Source: Desulfotomaculum sp. (GTDB lineage: Bacteria; Bacillota; Desulfotomaculia; Desulfotomaculales; Nap2-2B). Taken from it: a stretch of 64,000 nucleotides of DNA. The position numbers and the translations under genes are program-made. Shown here in pieces: positions 49,753 to 59,891 of the stretch. The stretch spans positions 15,002-79,001 of the forward strand of contig DOTD01000050.1 in NCBI GenBank assembly GCA_003513005.1. Direction: 5' to 3'. Below the pieces are notes generated by a model. It was given only the letters and a program-made list of their open reading frames with translations. It was not told the origin of the DNA and searched no databases. Every line of letters begins with the position of its first letter. Position 1 is the first letter of the stretch.

Positions 49753-50969
49753 TGGATCCGGATATGCTGACGATTGAGTCCGTCAGGAAAGCAAGTGAAA
49801 GATTGGCGGGCGTAACAAGATCTACACCTTTGGATTATTCCGATACTTTCAGCAGGTTAACCGGCAGCGAACTCTATTTGAAGCTGGAAAACATGCAGAA
49901 AACAGGCTCATTTAAAATAAGAGGGGCCTATAATAAGATCTGCTCGCTGAGTGATGCAGAATGTGAGCATGGGGTAATTGCCGCTTCAGCGGGTAATCAT
50001 GCCCAGGGTGTGGCTTATGCAGCCTCCAAAGCAGGAATAAAAGCAACTATTGTAATGCCTGAAGGGACACCAATTGCCAAAGTCATGGCTACTCAGGGAT
50101 ATGGGGCGCAGGTAGTGCTGGCCGGCGAAGATTATGCTCAAGCTTTTACGCAGGCCAAGATCCTTCAGGAGAAAAAGAGGGCAACATTAATACATAGTTT
50201 TGACGATCCGGAGATTATGGCCGGTCATGGAACAATAGCTTTGGAACTAATTTCAGAACTTCCGGACCTGGATGCGATAGTTGTGCCTGTTGGAGGAGGA
50301 GGGCTGATTTCAGGAATTGCCCTTGCCATAAAGTCTCTGAAACCCGGAGTATTGGTCTTTGGCGTCCAAACAGCAGAGGCGCCGGCGGCTTATTATTCTT
50401 TTAAAGAAAAAGAAATACAAAAGCATTTACCGGGAAGGACGATTGCCGATGGTATAAATGTCCGCCAGCCGGGGTCGATTGCTTTTGAAATACTCAAACG
50501 TTACGTTGATGATCTTGTACTTGTCGAGGAGGAAGAAATTGCCGAGGCAATTATGCTTTTGCTGGAGCGATCCAAGTTGGTTGTTGAAGGCGCAGGCGCA
50601 GTCGGACTGGCTGCCCTTTTAAATCACCGTTTGCCTGTGGAAGGCAAAAAGGTGGTTTCAATTATAAGCGGAGGTAATATTGACGCAAACAAAATATCAA
50701 TAATTATCGAAAGAGGTTTGGTCAAATCGGGGCGGCGCCTGCAATTGAATTTGGTAATTCCTGACCAGCCGGGGAGCCTCTCAAAATTAATCTCTTTACT
50801 CGCAGGTATGAAAGCGAACCTCATTTCCATAAAACATGACCGGACAAAACCGCAGGTCCCTCTGCAACTGGCAGAGGTTGAACTTGTGCTGGAAACACGC
50901 GACAGGGAGCACCTTGATTATATCCTCGAAAGTCTGGCCAGGCAGGGGTACAGCCCGCTTGGTCCGTAG
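49752..50969 (+). CDS. ilvA: Threonine dehydratase (threonine ammonia-lyase)
   Basis: PLP enzyme converting threonine to 2-oxobutyrate for isoleucine, 405 residues. The PLP lysine is in KTGSFKIRGAYNKI near residue 56; the glycine loop VPVGGGGLISGIALA near 178 and the SIISGGNIDANK segment follow. The C-terminal ACT-like domain (LNLVIPDQPGSLSKLISLLA) suggests allosteric control, as in the shorter clostridial/TdcB-type enzymes. It overlaps the bioDA stop by one base (TAATG), so translation is coupled. A terminator follows. Confidence 0.93.
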   Translation: MDPDMLTIESVRKASERLAGVTRSTPLDYSDTFSRLTGSELYLKLENMQKTGSFKIRGAYNKICSLSDAECEHGVIAASAGNHAQGVAYAASKAGIKATIVMPEGTPIAKVMATQGYGAQVVLAGEDYAQAFTQAKILQEKKRATLIHSFDDPEIMAGHGTIALELISELPDLDAIVVPVGGGGLISGIALAIKSLKPGVLVFGVQTAEAPAAYYSFKEKEIQKHLPGRTIADGINVRQPGSIAFEILKRYVDDLVLVEEEEIAEAIMLLLERSKLVVEGAGAVGLAALLNHRLPVEGKKVVSIISGGNIDANKISIIIERGLVKSGRRLQLNLVIPDQPGSLSKLISLLAGMKANLISIKHDRTKPQVPLQLAEVELVLETRDREHLDYILESLARQGYSPLGP

Positions 50970-51017
50970 ATAAAGAAGGTTCCCCATCTTGGATAACATA
51001 GATCGCATGATAAAAAT

Positions 51018-51065
51018 AACCTTCCCAGTGATTGAGTGTCAGTTGCGAAATGGGAAGGTTTTTTC
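51018..51065 (+). terminator. Terminator after ilvA
   Basis: AACCTTCCCA (51018-51027) and TGGGAAGGTT (51051-51060), followed by TTTTT. Confidence 0.92.
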
Positions 51066-51241
51066 TGAATACTTGAAAATGCTGTAAACAGGCTGATTTT
51101 TCCCATGTACAGAATTTGTTGAAATTCGTCTTATAAAAAAAGATTTTAATTTATTAAAAAATTTGAAGGACTTTTTATATTGATGAAGAAAATTAACAAA
51201 CAGACATAATTTTTTTTTTCCAGGAAGGTGGTGAACTTATT

Positions 51242-51496
51242 TTGATAGTCACAGACGTAAGGGTTCGCAAGTTACTCAGGGAAGGAAAAATGAAAGCAAT
51301 CGTATCAGTGACCCTTGATGACATGTTTGTCATACATGATGTGAAAGTGGTTGAGGGAAACAGGGGTCTGTTTGTAGCAATGCCCAGCCGGAAAACCCCT
51401 GATGGTGAGTTTCGTGATATTGCCCACCCAATATCTACAATGGCCAGAGAATTAATCCAAAGCGCCGTTTTGCAGGCATACGAAGATGTGGTCTAA
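51242..51496 (+). CDS. spoVG: Septation/sporulation regulator SpoVG
   Basis: Small DNA/RNA-binding regulator, 84 residues, full length: VTDVRVRKLLREGKMKAIVS, LDDMFVIHDVKVVEGNRGLF and VAMPSRKTPDGEFRDIAHPI are all canonical. TTG start at 51242 behind AGGAAGGTGGTG. In Bacillus spoVG has a sigma-H promoter; here GAAGGACTT (51165-51173) with a GAAGAAAAT about 12 bases on is a possible but weak candidate. Precedes glmU-prs as in Bacillus. Confidence 0.96.
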   Translation: MIVTDVRVRKLLREGKMKAIVSVTLDDMFVIHDVKVVEGNRGLFVAMPSRKTPDGEFRDIAHPISTMARELIQSAVLQAYEDVV

Positions 51497-51549
51497 TTTT
51501 TTGAATCAACTTAGATTTATTTTTTAAATAGATTTAGATATTTTAGTGA

Positions 51550-51577
51550 AAGAGAGCGGTACGGCTCTCTTTTTTAT
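51550..51577 (+). terminator. Terminator after spoVG
   Basis: AGAGAGC - GGTACG - GCTCTCT followed by TTTTT, ending about 80 bases after the spoVG stop. Confidence 0.88.
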
Positions 51578-51688
51578 GTTAATTGAGTGGATTAAAGGGA
51601 AAAAAAGATTTTTGTTGAATAAGGGAATAGAAGAAAAATAAGAGTATATTGTTTACGGGAAAATAAAGGTTTGGGGTGATATGATTTA

Positions 51689-53068
51689 ATGCAGCGGGCA
51701 GCAGTAATTTTAGCGGCTGGTAAGGGTACGCGTATGAAATCCGAGTTGCCGAAGGTTCTTCATAAAATTTGCGGCCGCCCCATGCTCGACTACGTTACGG
51801 AGTCCTTAAATAACGCTGGAATAGAAAATATCACTATAGTTGTTGGACATCGCGGGGATATGGTGGCTAAAAACCTGCCGGGAAACATCAGTGTAGTTAA
51901 TCAGGATCCTCAACTGGGAACGGCTCACGCATTGCTCCAGGCAAAAGAAAGGCTGGAAGGATTTAGCGGTAATTTGCTTGTTATCGGCGGTGATACTCCT
52001 CTTATAACACAATCATCCCTTAAAAATCTCCTGGAATACCATGAAAATATTGGAGCCAGGGCAACAGTGCTCACTGCGGAACTTATCGATCCGGGGAACT
52101 ACGGGCGCGTTATCCGTGAGACCTCCGGCAGAGTTTTAAAGATCGTTGAGCAAAGGGATGCGAGTCAGGAAGAACTTGCCATAAGAGAAATAAATACAGG
52201 AATTTATGTTTTTTCAGGTGAAGGGCTCTTTGAGGCGCTTTCAGAGATTAAAAACAATAATGCACAGAAAGAATACTACCTGACAGACCTTATTGAAAAA
52301 TACGTCAAAGCTGAGCTGCCCGTTGAAGCTTATAAAATAAAAGATGCGGGAGAGATAATGGGGATTAACGACCGCTGTCAGTTAGCGGAAGTAGAATCGA
52401 ATATGAGACAGAGGATATTGACTGACCTTATGCTGTCCGGTGTAACGGTCATTGATCCAAAAAATACCTATGTTGACAGGGAGGTTAAGGTTGGGCAAGA
52501 TACAACTATACTTCCTTTTACAATTATTGAGGGGAGAAGTTCTATAGGCCCTAATTGTACAATAGGGCCCGGGACACACCTGATTGATGTTCAGGTAGGG
52601 ACTGGCGCGGTAATAAGAAACTCTATAATCATGGAGAGCTTAATTGGCAATAACTGTAACATAGGTCCTTTTGCTTATATCCGGCCGGGTTGTGTGCTTG
52701 AACAGGAAGTAAAAGTGGGCGATTTTGTTGAGCTTAAAAAAGCTAAAATCGGGGTTAAAAGCAAAGTGCCGCATTTAAGCTATATTGGAGATACCACGAT
52801 GGGTTCGGAGGTAAACATAGGGGCGGGTACTATAACATGTAATTATGATGGCAGTAATAAATGGCCTACAATGATTGGTAACCGGGCTTTTGTGGGAAGC
52901 AACACAAATTTTGTGGCGCCTGTAGAAATCGGATCGGGCGCTGTAATTGGCGCGGGTTCCACGATTACTAAAAATGTGCCCGAAAACACCCTTAGTATCG
53001 CCCGGGGCAGACAAAAAAATATTGAAGGATACAACAAAAAAATTACAGCCAAAGAAAAAGATCTTTAA
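51689..53068 (+). CDS. glmU: Bifunctional GlmU: N-acetylglucosamine-1-phosphate uridyltransferase / glucosamine-1-P acetyltransferase
   Basis: Makes UDP-GlcNAc for peptidoglycan in two steps. 459 residues: N-terminal pyrophosphorylase with VILAAGKGTRMKSELPKVLH, GTAHALLQA, GDTPLI and NTGIYVF; C-terminal left-handed beta-helix of hexapeptide repeats (IGPNCTIGPGTHLIDV, IGNNCNIGPFAYIRPG) with the acetyl-transfer histidine region VPHLSYIGDT and GAGTITCNYDG. Start at ATG 51689 with GGGGTG upstream. Confidence 0.97.
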   Translation: MQRAAVILAAGKGTRMKSELPKVLHKICGRPMLDYVTESLNNAGIENITIVVGHRGDMVAKNLPGNISVVNQDPQLGTAHALLQAKERLEGFSGNLLVIGGDTPLITQSSLKNLLEYHENIGARATVLTAELIDPGNYGRVIRETSGRVLKIVEQRDASQEELAIREINTGIYVFSGEGLFEALSEIKNNNAQKEYYLTDLIEKYVKAELPVEAYKIKDAGEIMGINDRCQLAEVESNMRQRILTDLMLSGVTVIDPKNTYVDREVKVGQDTTILPFTIIEGRSSIGPNCTIGPGTHLIDVQVGTGAVIRNSIIMESLIGNNCNIGPFAYIRPGCVLEQEVKVGDFVELKKAKIGVKSKVPHLSYIGDTTMGSEVNIGAGTITCNYDGSNKWPTMIGNRAFVGSNTNFVAPVEIGSGAVIGAGSTITKNVPENTLSIARGRQKNIEGYNKKITAKEKDL

Positions 53069-53117
53069 AGATTATAAAAGCAAGAATTTACAGTTTCCGA
53101 AAGAGGATGTGTATTAA

Positions 53118-54065
<948 letters not shown>

Positions 54066-54068
54066 TTT

Positions 54069-54791
54069 TTAATCTCCTTTTTTTGATTCAGTTTCTTCCA
54101 CGGTTGAATCAGCAGGTATGAGTTCGTCTTTTTCATCTATGATGGCGGATGTTTTATCTAATCTTTTAAATCTTTCCTTAAAAGGACGGCCTATCGCAGA
54201 GCCTAACCGGCGGCTTTTCTCAAGAGTTAAAGACCATGTTTGGCCGGCTTTGCCGGCGAATGACCGAATGTTTTCCTGCATGCCGTCATCATTTTTTATC
54301 AAATTGGTTTTTGAATCATCTGTGCAGACGGTAACCTGCTTACCCAGGGTACGGATAAAATCTGAATTCAAGTATGCTTTACCTTCCATCAGATCATTAA
54401 TGATCCCGGTAGATATTTCAAGACCGGCAATTTTTCCATCCTGAGTTTCTATAAAGTATTCGTTAACCTGGCCTATAATGGTTCCGTTTTCCATGACGAT
54501 ACGGGAGCCGATAACATCAATCTTGTCCTTATAATACTTTACTATTTCGGGTAGTGTAGCTCCTTTTTGGATTATGTTGCCTTGTTCAACCGTTACGGCA
54601 TTTTCTCCAACGCTGCGGACATTACAAAAAGGAATAAATTTTTGTTCTTTAAATAATCCTTTTTCTTCTAAAATCAAGGCGGCTACGGATTTTCGGGATG
54701 GATCCACTACCAATCCTTTGACCTTGCCGATTCGCTGACCTTCTTGAAGGCTTATTACCGGCAGGTTTATTAAATGTTTGCTCTTACGCAT
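54069..54791 (-). CDS. PRC-barrel domain protein
   Basis: A 240-residue protein with two PRC-barrel domains: VISLQEGQRIGKVKGLVVDP (residues about 13-70) and DVIGSRIVMENGTIIGQVNEY with GKIAGLEISTG (about 95-160). The C-terminal 80 residues are basic (SRRLGSAIGRPFKERFKRLD) and of unknown role. Bacterial PRC-barrels are found in ribosome maturation factor RimM and in many sporulation-linked proteins (YlmC/YrrD type). Its position between prs and pth replaces the ctc gene found there in Bacillus, but it is not a Ctc homologue and lies on the opposite strand. Confidence 0.85.
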   Translation of the reverse strand: MRKSKHLINLPVISLQEGQRIGKVKGLVVDPSRKSVAALILEEKGLFKEQKFIPFCNVRSVGENAVTVEQGNIIQKGATLPEIVKYYKDKIDVIGSRIVMENGTIIGQVNEYFIETQDGKIAGLEISTGIINDLMEGKAYLNSDFIRTLGKQVTVCTDDSKTNLIKNDDGMQENIRSFAGKAGQTWSLTLEKSRRLGSAIGRPFKERFKRLDKTSAIIDEKDELIPADSTVEETESKKGD

Positions 54792-54883
54792 TTTGCTTGC
54801 TTCCCCCTTATAATAAAACAGTTGTCCTTGCTTTATTGATATGCAGATAATGGTCTGGACATTACTTGTCGAGGGTATATAAA

Positions 54884-55444
54884 ATGCTTTTAATAACTGG
54901 TTTGGGTAATCCGGGAAATTCCTATTCCAATACCCGTCACAGTATTGGTTTTAAGGTAATCGACTGGTTAGCCCGGGAGCGGGATATAACCAACTGGCGT
55001 TTGAAATGCAAGGCTTTGGTGGCAAACACTGAGTTTCAAGAGCAAAAAATTATCCTGGCTAAGCCGCAGACCTACATGAATAATAGCGGTGAGTCTGTAG
55101 TCAGCCTGTTGCATTGGTACCGGCTGTCCAATCAGGACTTGATTGTTATTTGCGACGATGTAGACCTGCCTCTCGGCAGGCTGCGCATTCGTGGAAAAGG
55201 CGGAGATGGAGGGCACCGTGGGCTGAGATCAATAATTGATCTGGTTGGCAGCAAAGATTTTATTCGCCTTCGAGTTGGCGTAGGCCGGCCTTTGGAACCA
55301 GATTTTGAAATGGTGGACTGGGTATTGAGCCGTTTTTCTTCCGAAGAAGCGCTGGTTGTTGAGCAGATGGTTGAAAAAGCTGCGCAGGCGATAAAAACCA
55401 TTGCAGCCGACGGCATTGAAAAAGCAATGAACATGTATAACTAA
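54884..55444 (+). CDS. pth: Peptidyl-tRNA hydrolase
   Basis: Frees tRNA from stalled peptidyl-tRNA. 187 residues: LLITGLGNPGNSYSNTRHSI with the catalytic His near residue 22, LAKPQTYMNNSGESV, DDVDLPLGRLRIRGKGGDGG, and GHRGLRSIIDL. The start is taken at ATG 54884, nine bases after GAGGG; TTG 54866 would run through that site. Divergent from the PRC-barrel gene. Confidence 0.95.
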   Translation: MLLITGLGNPGNSYSNTRHSIGFKVIDWLARERDITNWRLKCKALVANTEFQEQKIILAKPQTYMNNSGESVVSLLHWYRLSNQDLIVICDDVDLPLGRLRIRGKGGDGGHRGLRSIIDLVGSKDFIRLRVGVGRPLEPDFEMVDWVLSRFSSEEALVVEQMVEKAAQAIKTIAADGIEKAMNMYN

Positions 55445-55508
55445 TATAACATTTTATTGACATTTTCCTATTATATCTTTATAATGAGGTTTTAGTGACT
55501 GTACAGAT

Positions 55509-55583
55509 GGGGCTGTGGCGCAGCGGGAGCGCGCTTCCTTGGCATGGAAGAGGCCGCGGGTTCGATTCCCGCCAGCTCCACCA
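55509..55583 (+). tRNA. tRNA-Ala (anticodon GGC)
   Basis: Complete cloverleaf with an encoded CCA end. Acceptor stem GGGGCTG (55509-55515) pairs with CAGCTCC (55573-55579), giving the G3-U70 pair that identifies alanine tRNAs; discriminator A and CCA follow. The anticodon stem CTTCC/GGAAG encloses the loop TTGGCAT, anticodon GGC (reads GCC and GCU). The T arm GCGGG-TTCGATT-CCCGC is regular. D loop is short but usual for Ala. Confidence 0.97.
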
Positions 55584-55606
55584 TGAGTTTTAAAAGTGGA
55601 CTTATA

Positions 55607-55636
55607 AAAGCTGGGCTAAGTATGCCCGGCTTTTTT
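55607..55636 (+). terminator. Terminator after tRNA-Ala
   Basis: AAAGCTGGGC - TAAGTAT - GCCCGGCTTTTTT, a G-C-rich stem with one wobble pair and a six-T tail, 25 bases beyond the tRNA. Confidence 0.9.
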
Positions 55637-55695
55637 AAAATTTTAAATTTAACCACAACTGTTACTACTTGTTTGCTATAGGGGGCTAAAAAAAT

Positions 55696-58182
55696 TTGAA
55701 AGACAGGTACAATCACCACGAACTTGAGGAAAAATGGCTTAAAAAATGGGAGGCCGGGGATTTATACAGAGTTGGGGACTTTGGCGAGCGTCCCGGATTC
55801 TATTGTCTGGAAATGTTTCCCTACCCGTCAGGAAAGCTGCATATGGGCCATGTAAGGAATTACTCCATCGGTGATGTTGTAGCAAGGTTTAAGACCATGC
55901 AGGGGTATGATGTTTTACATCCTATGGGCTGGGACTCCTTCGGCCTGCCTGCCGAAAATGCTGCTATCAAACACGGCGATATTCATCCTGCCGACTGGAC
56001 TACTGAAAATATAAACACTATGCGGGAACAGTTAAAACAGCTTGGCTTTAGTTATGACTGGCGCCGTGAAGTGGCTACTTCTCACCCCGGATATTACAAA
56101 TGGACACAGTGGCTTTTTCTGCAGCTATACAACCGCGGGCTTGCTTACAGGAAAAGGGCTGCAGTAAACTGGTGCCCTTCATGCGCAACAGTCCTGGCAA
56201 ACGAACAGGTTGTCGGGGAAGGTGTTTGTGAACGCTGCAAAACGGAAGTAGAAAAAAGGGAGCTTGAGCAGTGGTTTTTTAGAATTATAGATTATGCCCG
56301 CCGCCTTTTAGATGACTTAACTCTTCTTGAAGGATGGCCCGAAAAAGTTAAGATAATGCAAGATCATTGGATTGGCCGGAGCGAAGGGACATTAATCAAA
56401 TTTCCTGTGGCTGGTTCCAATGAGGAAATAGCAGTTTTTACTACCCGTCCTGACACTATTTTCGGGGTAACCTATATGGTGCTTGCTCCCGAACACCCCT
56501 TTGTAGAAAAATTAATCGAAGGCAAGGAACAGGCTGACGCCGTCCGTTCATTTGCCAGCCGGGTAAGCAGGCTGGGCGAAATAGTGCGGACATCCGTTGA
56601 TACGGAAAAAGAAGGGCTTTTTACTGGAGCATATTGTATAAATCCCTTAAATGGCGCCACTGTGCCGGTTTTGGTAGCCAATTATGTGCTGTATGAGTAT
56701 GGCACAGGGGCTGTCATGGGTGTTCCTGCGCATGATCAGAGGGATTTTGAATTTGCCCGTAAATACGGCTTGCCTATATGTCTTGTTATAAAGCCGCCGG
56801 AGAAGGAACTTGGACCTGAAACAATGGAAGAGGCATATGAGGAAGAAGGAATTATGGTCAACTCCGGAATATTTGACGGGCTGACCAGCGGTAAAGGGAA
56901 AGAGACCGTTACTGATTACCTTCAGGAGAAAGGACTTGGCGGCCGGAGAGTGAACTATCGTCTGCGTGATTGGCTGATTTCCAGACAACGCTACTGGGGC
57001 GCCCCGATTCCGATAGTCTACTGTAATAACTGCGGTGTTGTGCCGGTTCCGGAAAACCAATTGCCTGTTTTACTGCCCAGGAATGTGGCTTTTAAACCAA
57101 CAGGGCAGTCTCCGTTAGCCGATTGTCCGGATTTTTTGCAGACCAGCTGCCCCAGCTGCGGAGGCGCGGCAAAGAGGGAAACCGATACCATGGATACTTT
57201 CATGTGTTCATCATGGTATTACTACCGTTATACAAGTCCCAGGGAAGAAAATAAAGTCTGGGATAAAGCCAAAGTAAACAGGTGGCTCCCGGTTAACCAG
57301 TATATTGGCGGAGTGGAGCACGCTGTTCTGCACCTGCTTTATTCACGTTTCTTCACCAAAGTTCTTTATGATTTGGGTCTGGTTGACGTAATGGAGCCTT
57401 TTACCAACCTGCTGACCCAGGGAATGGTCCTCAAAGACGGGGCAAAAATGTCCAAATCCAAAGGAAATGTAGTCAGCCCGGAAGATATTATTAAAAACTA
57501 TGGCGCTGATACTGCCCGTTTGTTTATCCTGTTTGCCGCTCCACCGGAAAGGGATCTTGAATGGAGTGACCAGGGTGTCGAAGGGTGCTACCGTTTTCTA
57601 AACCGTCTTTGGCGGTTGGTCGTACCTTTAGCGGATAGTTTATCAGGCATATCCGACCAGGTTCCTGTCCGGAACCTAACGGTTGATGAAAGACAAATGC
57701 GCCGTTTAACGCACCAGACCATCAAAAAAATTACGGATGATATATCGGACAGGTTTAACTTCAACACGGCGGTAAGCGCGATTATGGAGCTCGTTAACGG
57801 AATCTATAAATATAAAGAAGAAAACGGAAATCACAAACCCGAAGTTTTAAAAGAGGCCGTTAAAAACTTGCTGTTGCTGTTAGCGCCATTTGCGCCATTC
57901 ATTACCGAAGAATTATGGGAGGCGATCGGCGGGAAGGAAAGCATTCACAAGCAGAGCTGGCCTGTATATGATTTGGAGGCAATGGCTGAAGAAGAGGTGG
58001 AGATTGTCATCCAGGTAAACGGAAGAATTAAAGAAAGGATGACAATTAATCCTGGAGTTTCGGCTCAGGAGATGTCCGAGTATGTGCTCGCGCAGCCACG
58101 GATCCAACAGCTTATTGAGGGAAAACAAATTGTCAAGGTGATTCCTGTGCCGGGCAAGCTTGTTAATATAGTCGTTAAATAA
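55696..58182 (+). CDS. leuS: Leucyl-tRNA synthetase
   Basis: Charges tRNA-Leu. 828 residues, full length. Class I motifs: FPYPSGKLHMGHVRNYSIGD (HIGH) near residue 42-50 and GAKMSKSKGNVVSPEDI (KMSKS) near 583. The editing CP1 domain is present with FTTRPDTIFGVTYMVLAPEH and GTGAVMGVPAHDQRDFEFA, and zinc-ribbon cysteines CPSCATVLANEQV and the CERCK pair. TTG start at 55696. No T-box leader between the tRNA-Ala terminator and the start. Confidence 0.97.
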   Translation: MKDRYNHHELEEKWLKKWEAGDLYRVGDFGERPGFYCLEMFPYPSGKLHMGHVRNYSIGDVVARFKTMQGYDVLHPMGWDSFGLPAENAAIKHGDIHPADWTTENINTMREQLKQLGFSYDWRREVATSHPGYYKWTQWLFLQLYNRGLAYRKRAAVNWCPSCATVLANEQVVGEGVCERCKTEVEKRELEQWFFRIIDYARRLLDDLTLLEGWPEKVKIMQDHWIGRSEGTLIKFPVAGSNEEIAVFTTRPDTIFGVTYMVLAPEHPFVEKLIEGKEQADAVRSFASRVSRLGEIVRTSVDTEKEGLFTGAYCINPLNGATVPVLVANYVLYEYGTGAVMGVPAHDQRDFEFARKYGLPICLVIKPPEKELGPETMEEAYEEEGIMVNSGIFDGLTSGKGKETVTDYLQEKGLGGRRVNYRLRDWLISRQRYWGAPIPIVYCNNCGVVPVPENQLPVLLPRNVAFKPTGQSPLADCPDFLQTSCPSCGGAAKRETDTMDTFMCSSWYYYRYTSPREENKVWDKAKVNRWLPVNQYIGGVEHAVLHLLYSRFFTKVLYDLGLVDVMEPFTNLLTQGMVLKDGAKMSKSKGNVVSPEDIIKNYGADTARLFILFAAPPERDLEWSDQGVEGCYRFLNRLWRLVVPLADSLSGISDQVPVRNLTVDERQMRRLTHQTIKKITDDISDRFNFNTAVSAIMELVNGIYKYKEENGNHKPEVLKEAVKNLLLLLAPFAPFITEELWEAIGGKESIHKQSWPVYDLEAMAEEEVEIVIQVNGRIKERMTINPGVSAQEMSEYVLAQPRIQQLIEGKQIVKVIPVPGKLVNIVVK

Positions 58183-58205
58183 GAAGAATATAAGGTAAGG
58201 GTTGA

Positions 58206-59396
58206 ATGGAAGTAAGAAATTTGTTTTTTAACAACGAAGGTGAAGCTTTAGCACAAATTTTTGAAATAGGCGCGGACAAACTTGGGGGTCGCTTGATGGC
58301 CCCCAAGGGTGTTTTTCGTGTGCTTAAATTAAACGGTTTAACTCCTGTGCAGGCCAACATTCTTAAGCAGGAAATGCTGGCCAGGGGCGCAGAAGCAGCG
58401 GTGAGCAGGGGGGTAATTGACGGCAGCGCCTCCAGTACGGATGTTGTTTTAATGGGAACTTCAAGTCAGTATAAAGCTGTCCTGCTGAAACTTAAAATGC
58501 AGGCTTTCGGTTTGCCCAAACTTGCGGATCAGATTGAAGAAGTACTGGATAATCTGGAGAAACGGCCGGCCAAACTGTCATGTAAGGATAGGGATCTTTA
58601 TCTCGGGAAACGTACTCTGTTAATGGGTATTTTAAATACTACTCCTGATTCGTTTTCTGACGGGGAGGTTTATCTGGACCCCGGGAAGGCGGAAGAACGG
58701 GCCTTCCGAATGGTTGAGGAAGGCGCTGACATAATCGACGTGGGTGGTGAATCAACCAGACCGGGTTATACAGCCGTATCTCTTGAGGAAGAACTGAAAA
58801 GAGTTATGCCGGTATTGAAAAGGATCTCGGGAAAGATACCCGTACCTGTTTCAATTGATACCAGCAAGGCTGAAACGGCGCGCCGGAGCCTGGAAATGGG
58901 AGTCCAGATAGTAAATGATCAGCAAGCCCTCAGGGGAGATCCGCAAATGCCGGGTATTGTCGCCCAATATAAAGCAGCGGTTATAATCATGCATAATCAG
59001 CAGGGAACGGAATATAAAGACATGCTAGGCGAGATGGTTCACTATTTCAGGGAAAGCATGGATATAGCTGAAGCAGCAGGTATTAACCGTGACGCGATTG
59101 TCATAGACCCGGGGGTTGGTTTTGGAAAAACCGCAGAAGGCAACCTGGAGGCAATATTAAAACTGCCGGAGCTGGCTTGTTTGGGCAGGCCGGTTCTGGT
59201 AGGCACATCCCGTAAATCAGTTATCGGCAAAGTGCTCGATCTTCCTGTGGATCAGCGCTTGGAAGGCACAGCAGCGACAGTTGCTCTATCAATTGCCGGG
59301 GGCGCCGATATAGTGCGTGTACACGATGTAAAAGAAATGGCGCGAGTGGTAAAGATGGCGGATGCTGTTGTAAGGCGGAATTTTGGAAAGGATTAA
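58206..59396 (+). CDS. folP: Dihydropteroate synthase with N-terminal extension
   Basis: Condenses dihydropterin pyrophosphate with p-aminobenzoate. 396 residues against about 280 for the classical enzyme: the first 130 residues form an extra domain (LMAPKGVFRVLKLNGLTPVQ, LLKLKMQAFGLPKLADQIEE) common in clostridial FolP. The TIM barrel follows: LLMGILNTTPDSFSDGE, ADIIDVGGESTRPGYTAV, VPVSIDTSKAETA, VIDPGVGFGKT and VGTSRKSVIG. It precedes folB by 2 bases. Confidence 0.95.
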   Translation: MEVRNLFFNNEGEALAQIFEIGADKLGGRLMAPKGVFRVLKLNGLTPVQANILKQEMLARGAEAAVSRGVIDGSASSTDVVLMGTSSQYKAVLLKLKMQAFGLPKLADQIEEVLDNLEKRPAKLSCKDRDLYLGKRTLLMGILNTTPDSFSDGEVYLDPGKAEERAFRMVEEGADIIDVGGESTRPGYTAVSLEEELKRVMPVLKRISGKIPVPVSIDTSKAETARRSLEMGVQIVNDQQALRGDPQMPGIVAQYKAAVIIMHNQQGTEYKDMLGEMVHYFRESMDIAEAAGINRDAIVIDPGVGFGKTAEGNLEAILKLPELACLGRPVLVGTSRKSVIGKVLDLPVDQRLEGTAATVALSIAGGADIVRVHDVKEMARVVKMADAVVRRNFGKD

Positions 59397-59398
59397 TA

Positions 59399-59785
59399 AT
59401 GGATCGGATTATCCTTAAAGGAATGAAATTTTACGGCTATCACGGGGTGTCGCCCCGGGAAAGGGAACTGGGAGGAAACTTTGTGGTAGACGTCGAATTA
59501 TATCTTGATTTAAAAAAGGCTGGCCGTGAAGACGATATTTCCCTTACTGTTGATTACAGCCGGGTTTTCGGGATTGTTAAAGAAAAGATAACCTGCCGGT
59601 CTTATAACCTCCTTGAGGCGGCGGCCGAGGAGATCTCAAGCGACATTCTGAAAAGCTTTCCTGTTCGGGAAACAGTGGTCGGGATCAAAAAAATCAACAC
59701 AGGATTGGAAGGTTCTTATGAATATATGGGGGTGGAAATTAGAAGACAGTCTTCATTAAAACAGAATGAGGGTAAGGGTAATTAG
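59399..59785 (+). CDS. folB: Dihydroneopterin aldolase
   Basis: Folate-pathway aldolase, 128 residues: ILKGMKFYGYHGVSPRERE with the conserved Tyr and Gly-Val, FVVDVELYLDLKKAGREDD, TVDYSRVFGIVKE, and the catalytic lysine region VVGIKKINTG. folK, which often follows, is not here; the next gene is of another pathway, so folK must lie elsewhere. Confidence 0.94.
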   Translation: MDRIILKGMKFYGYHGVSPRERELGGNFVVDVELYLDLKKAGREDDISLTVDYSRVFGIVKEKITCRSYNLLEAAAEEISSDILKSFPVRETVVGIKKINTGLEGSYEYMGVEIRRQSSLKQNEGKGN

Positions 59786-59891
59786 TTTAATGTATACAAT
59801 ATTTAATAGTTAAACAACTTTTCAGCTGACTGTTTTCATGGTATATTTTTAAGCGAAAAAGATCTCGACCTATAAAAAGAGGTGAATTGGC

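Noticed and set aside
55584..55695. T-box leader for leuS
   Set aside because: The gap is only about 110 bases, contains the tRNA-Ala terminator, and lacks the T-box core sequence. The same holds for the short gaps before trpS and ilvA.
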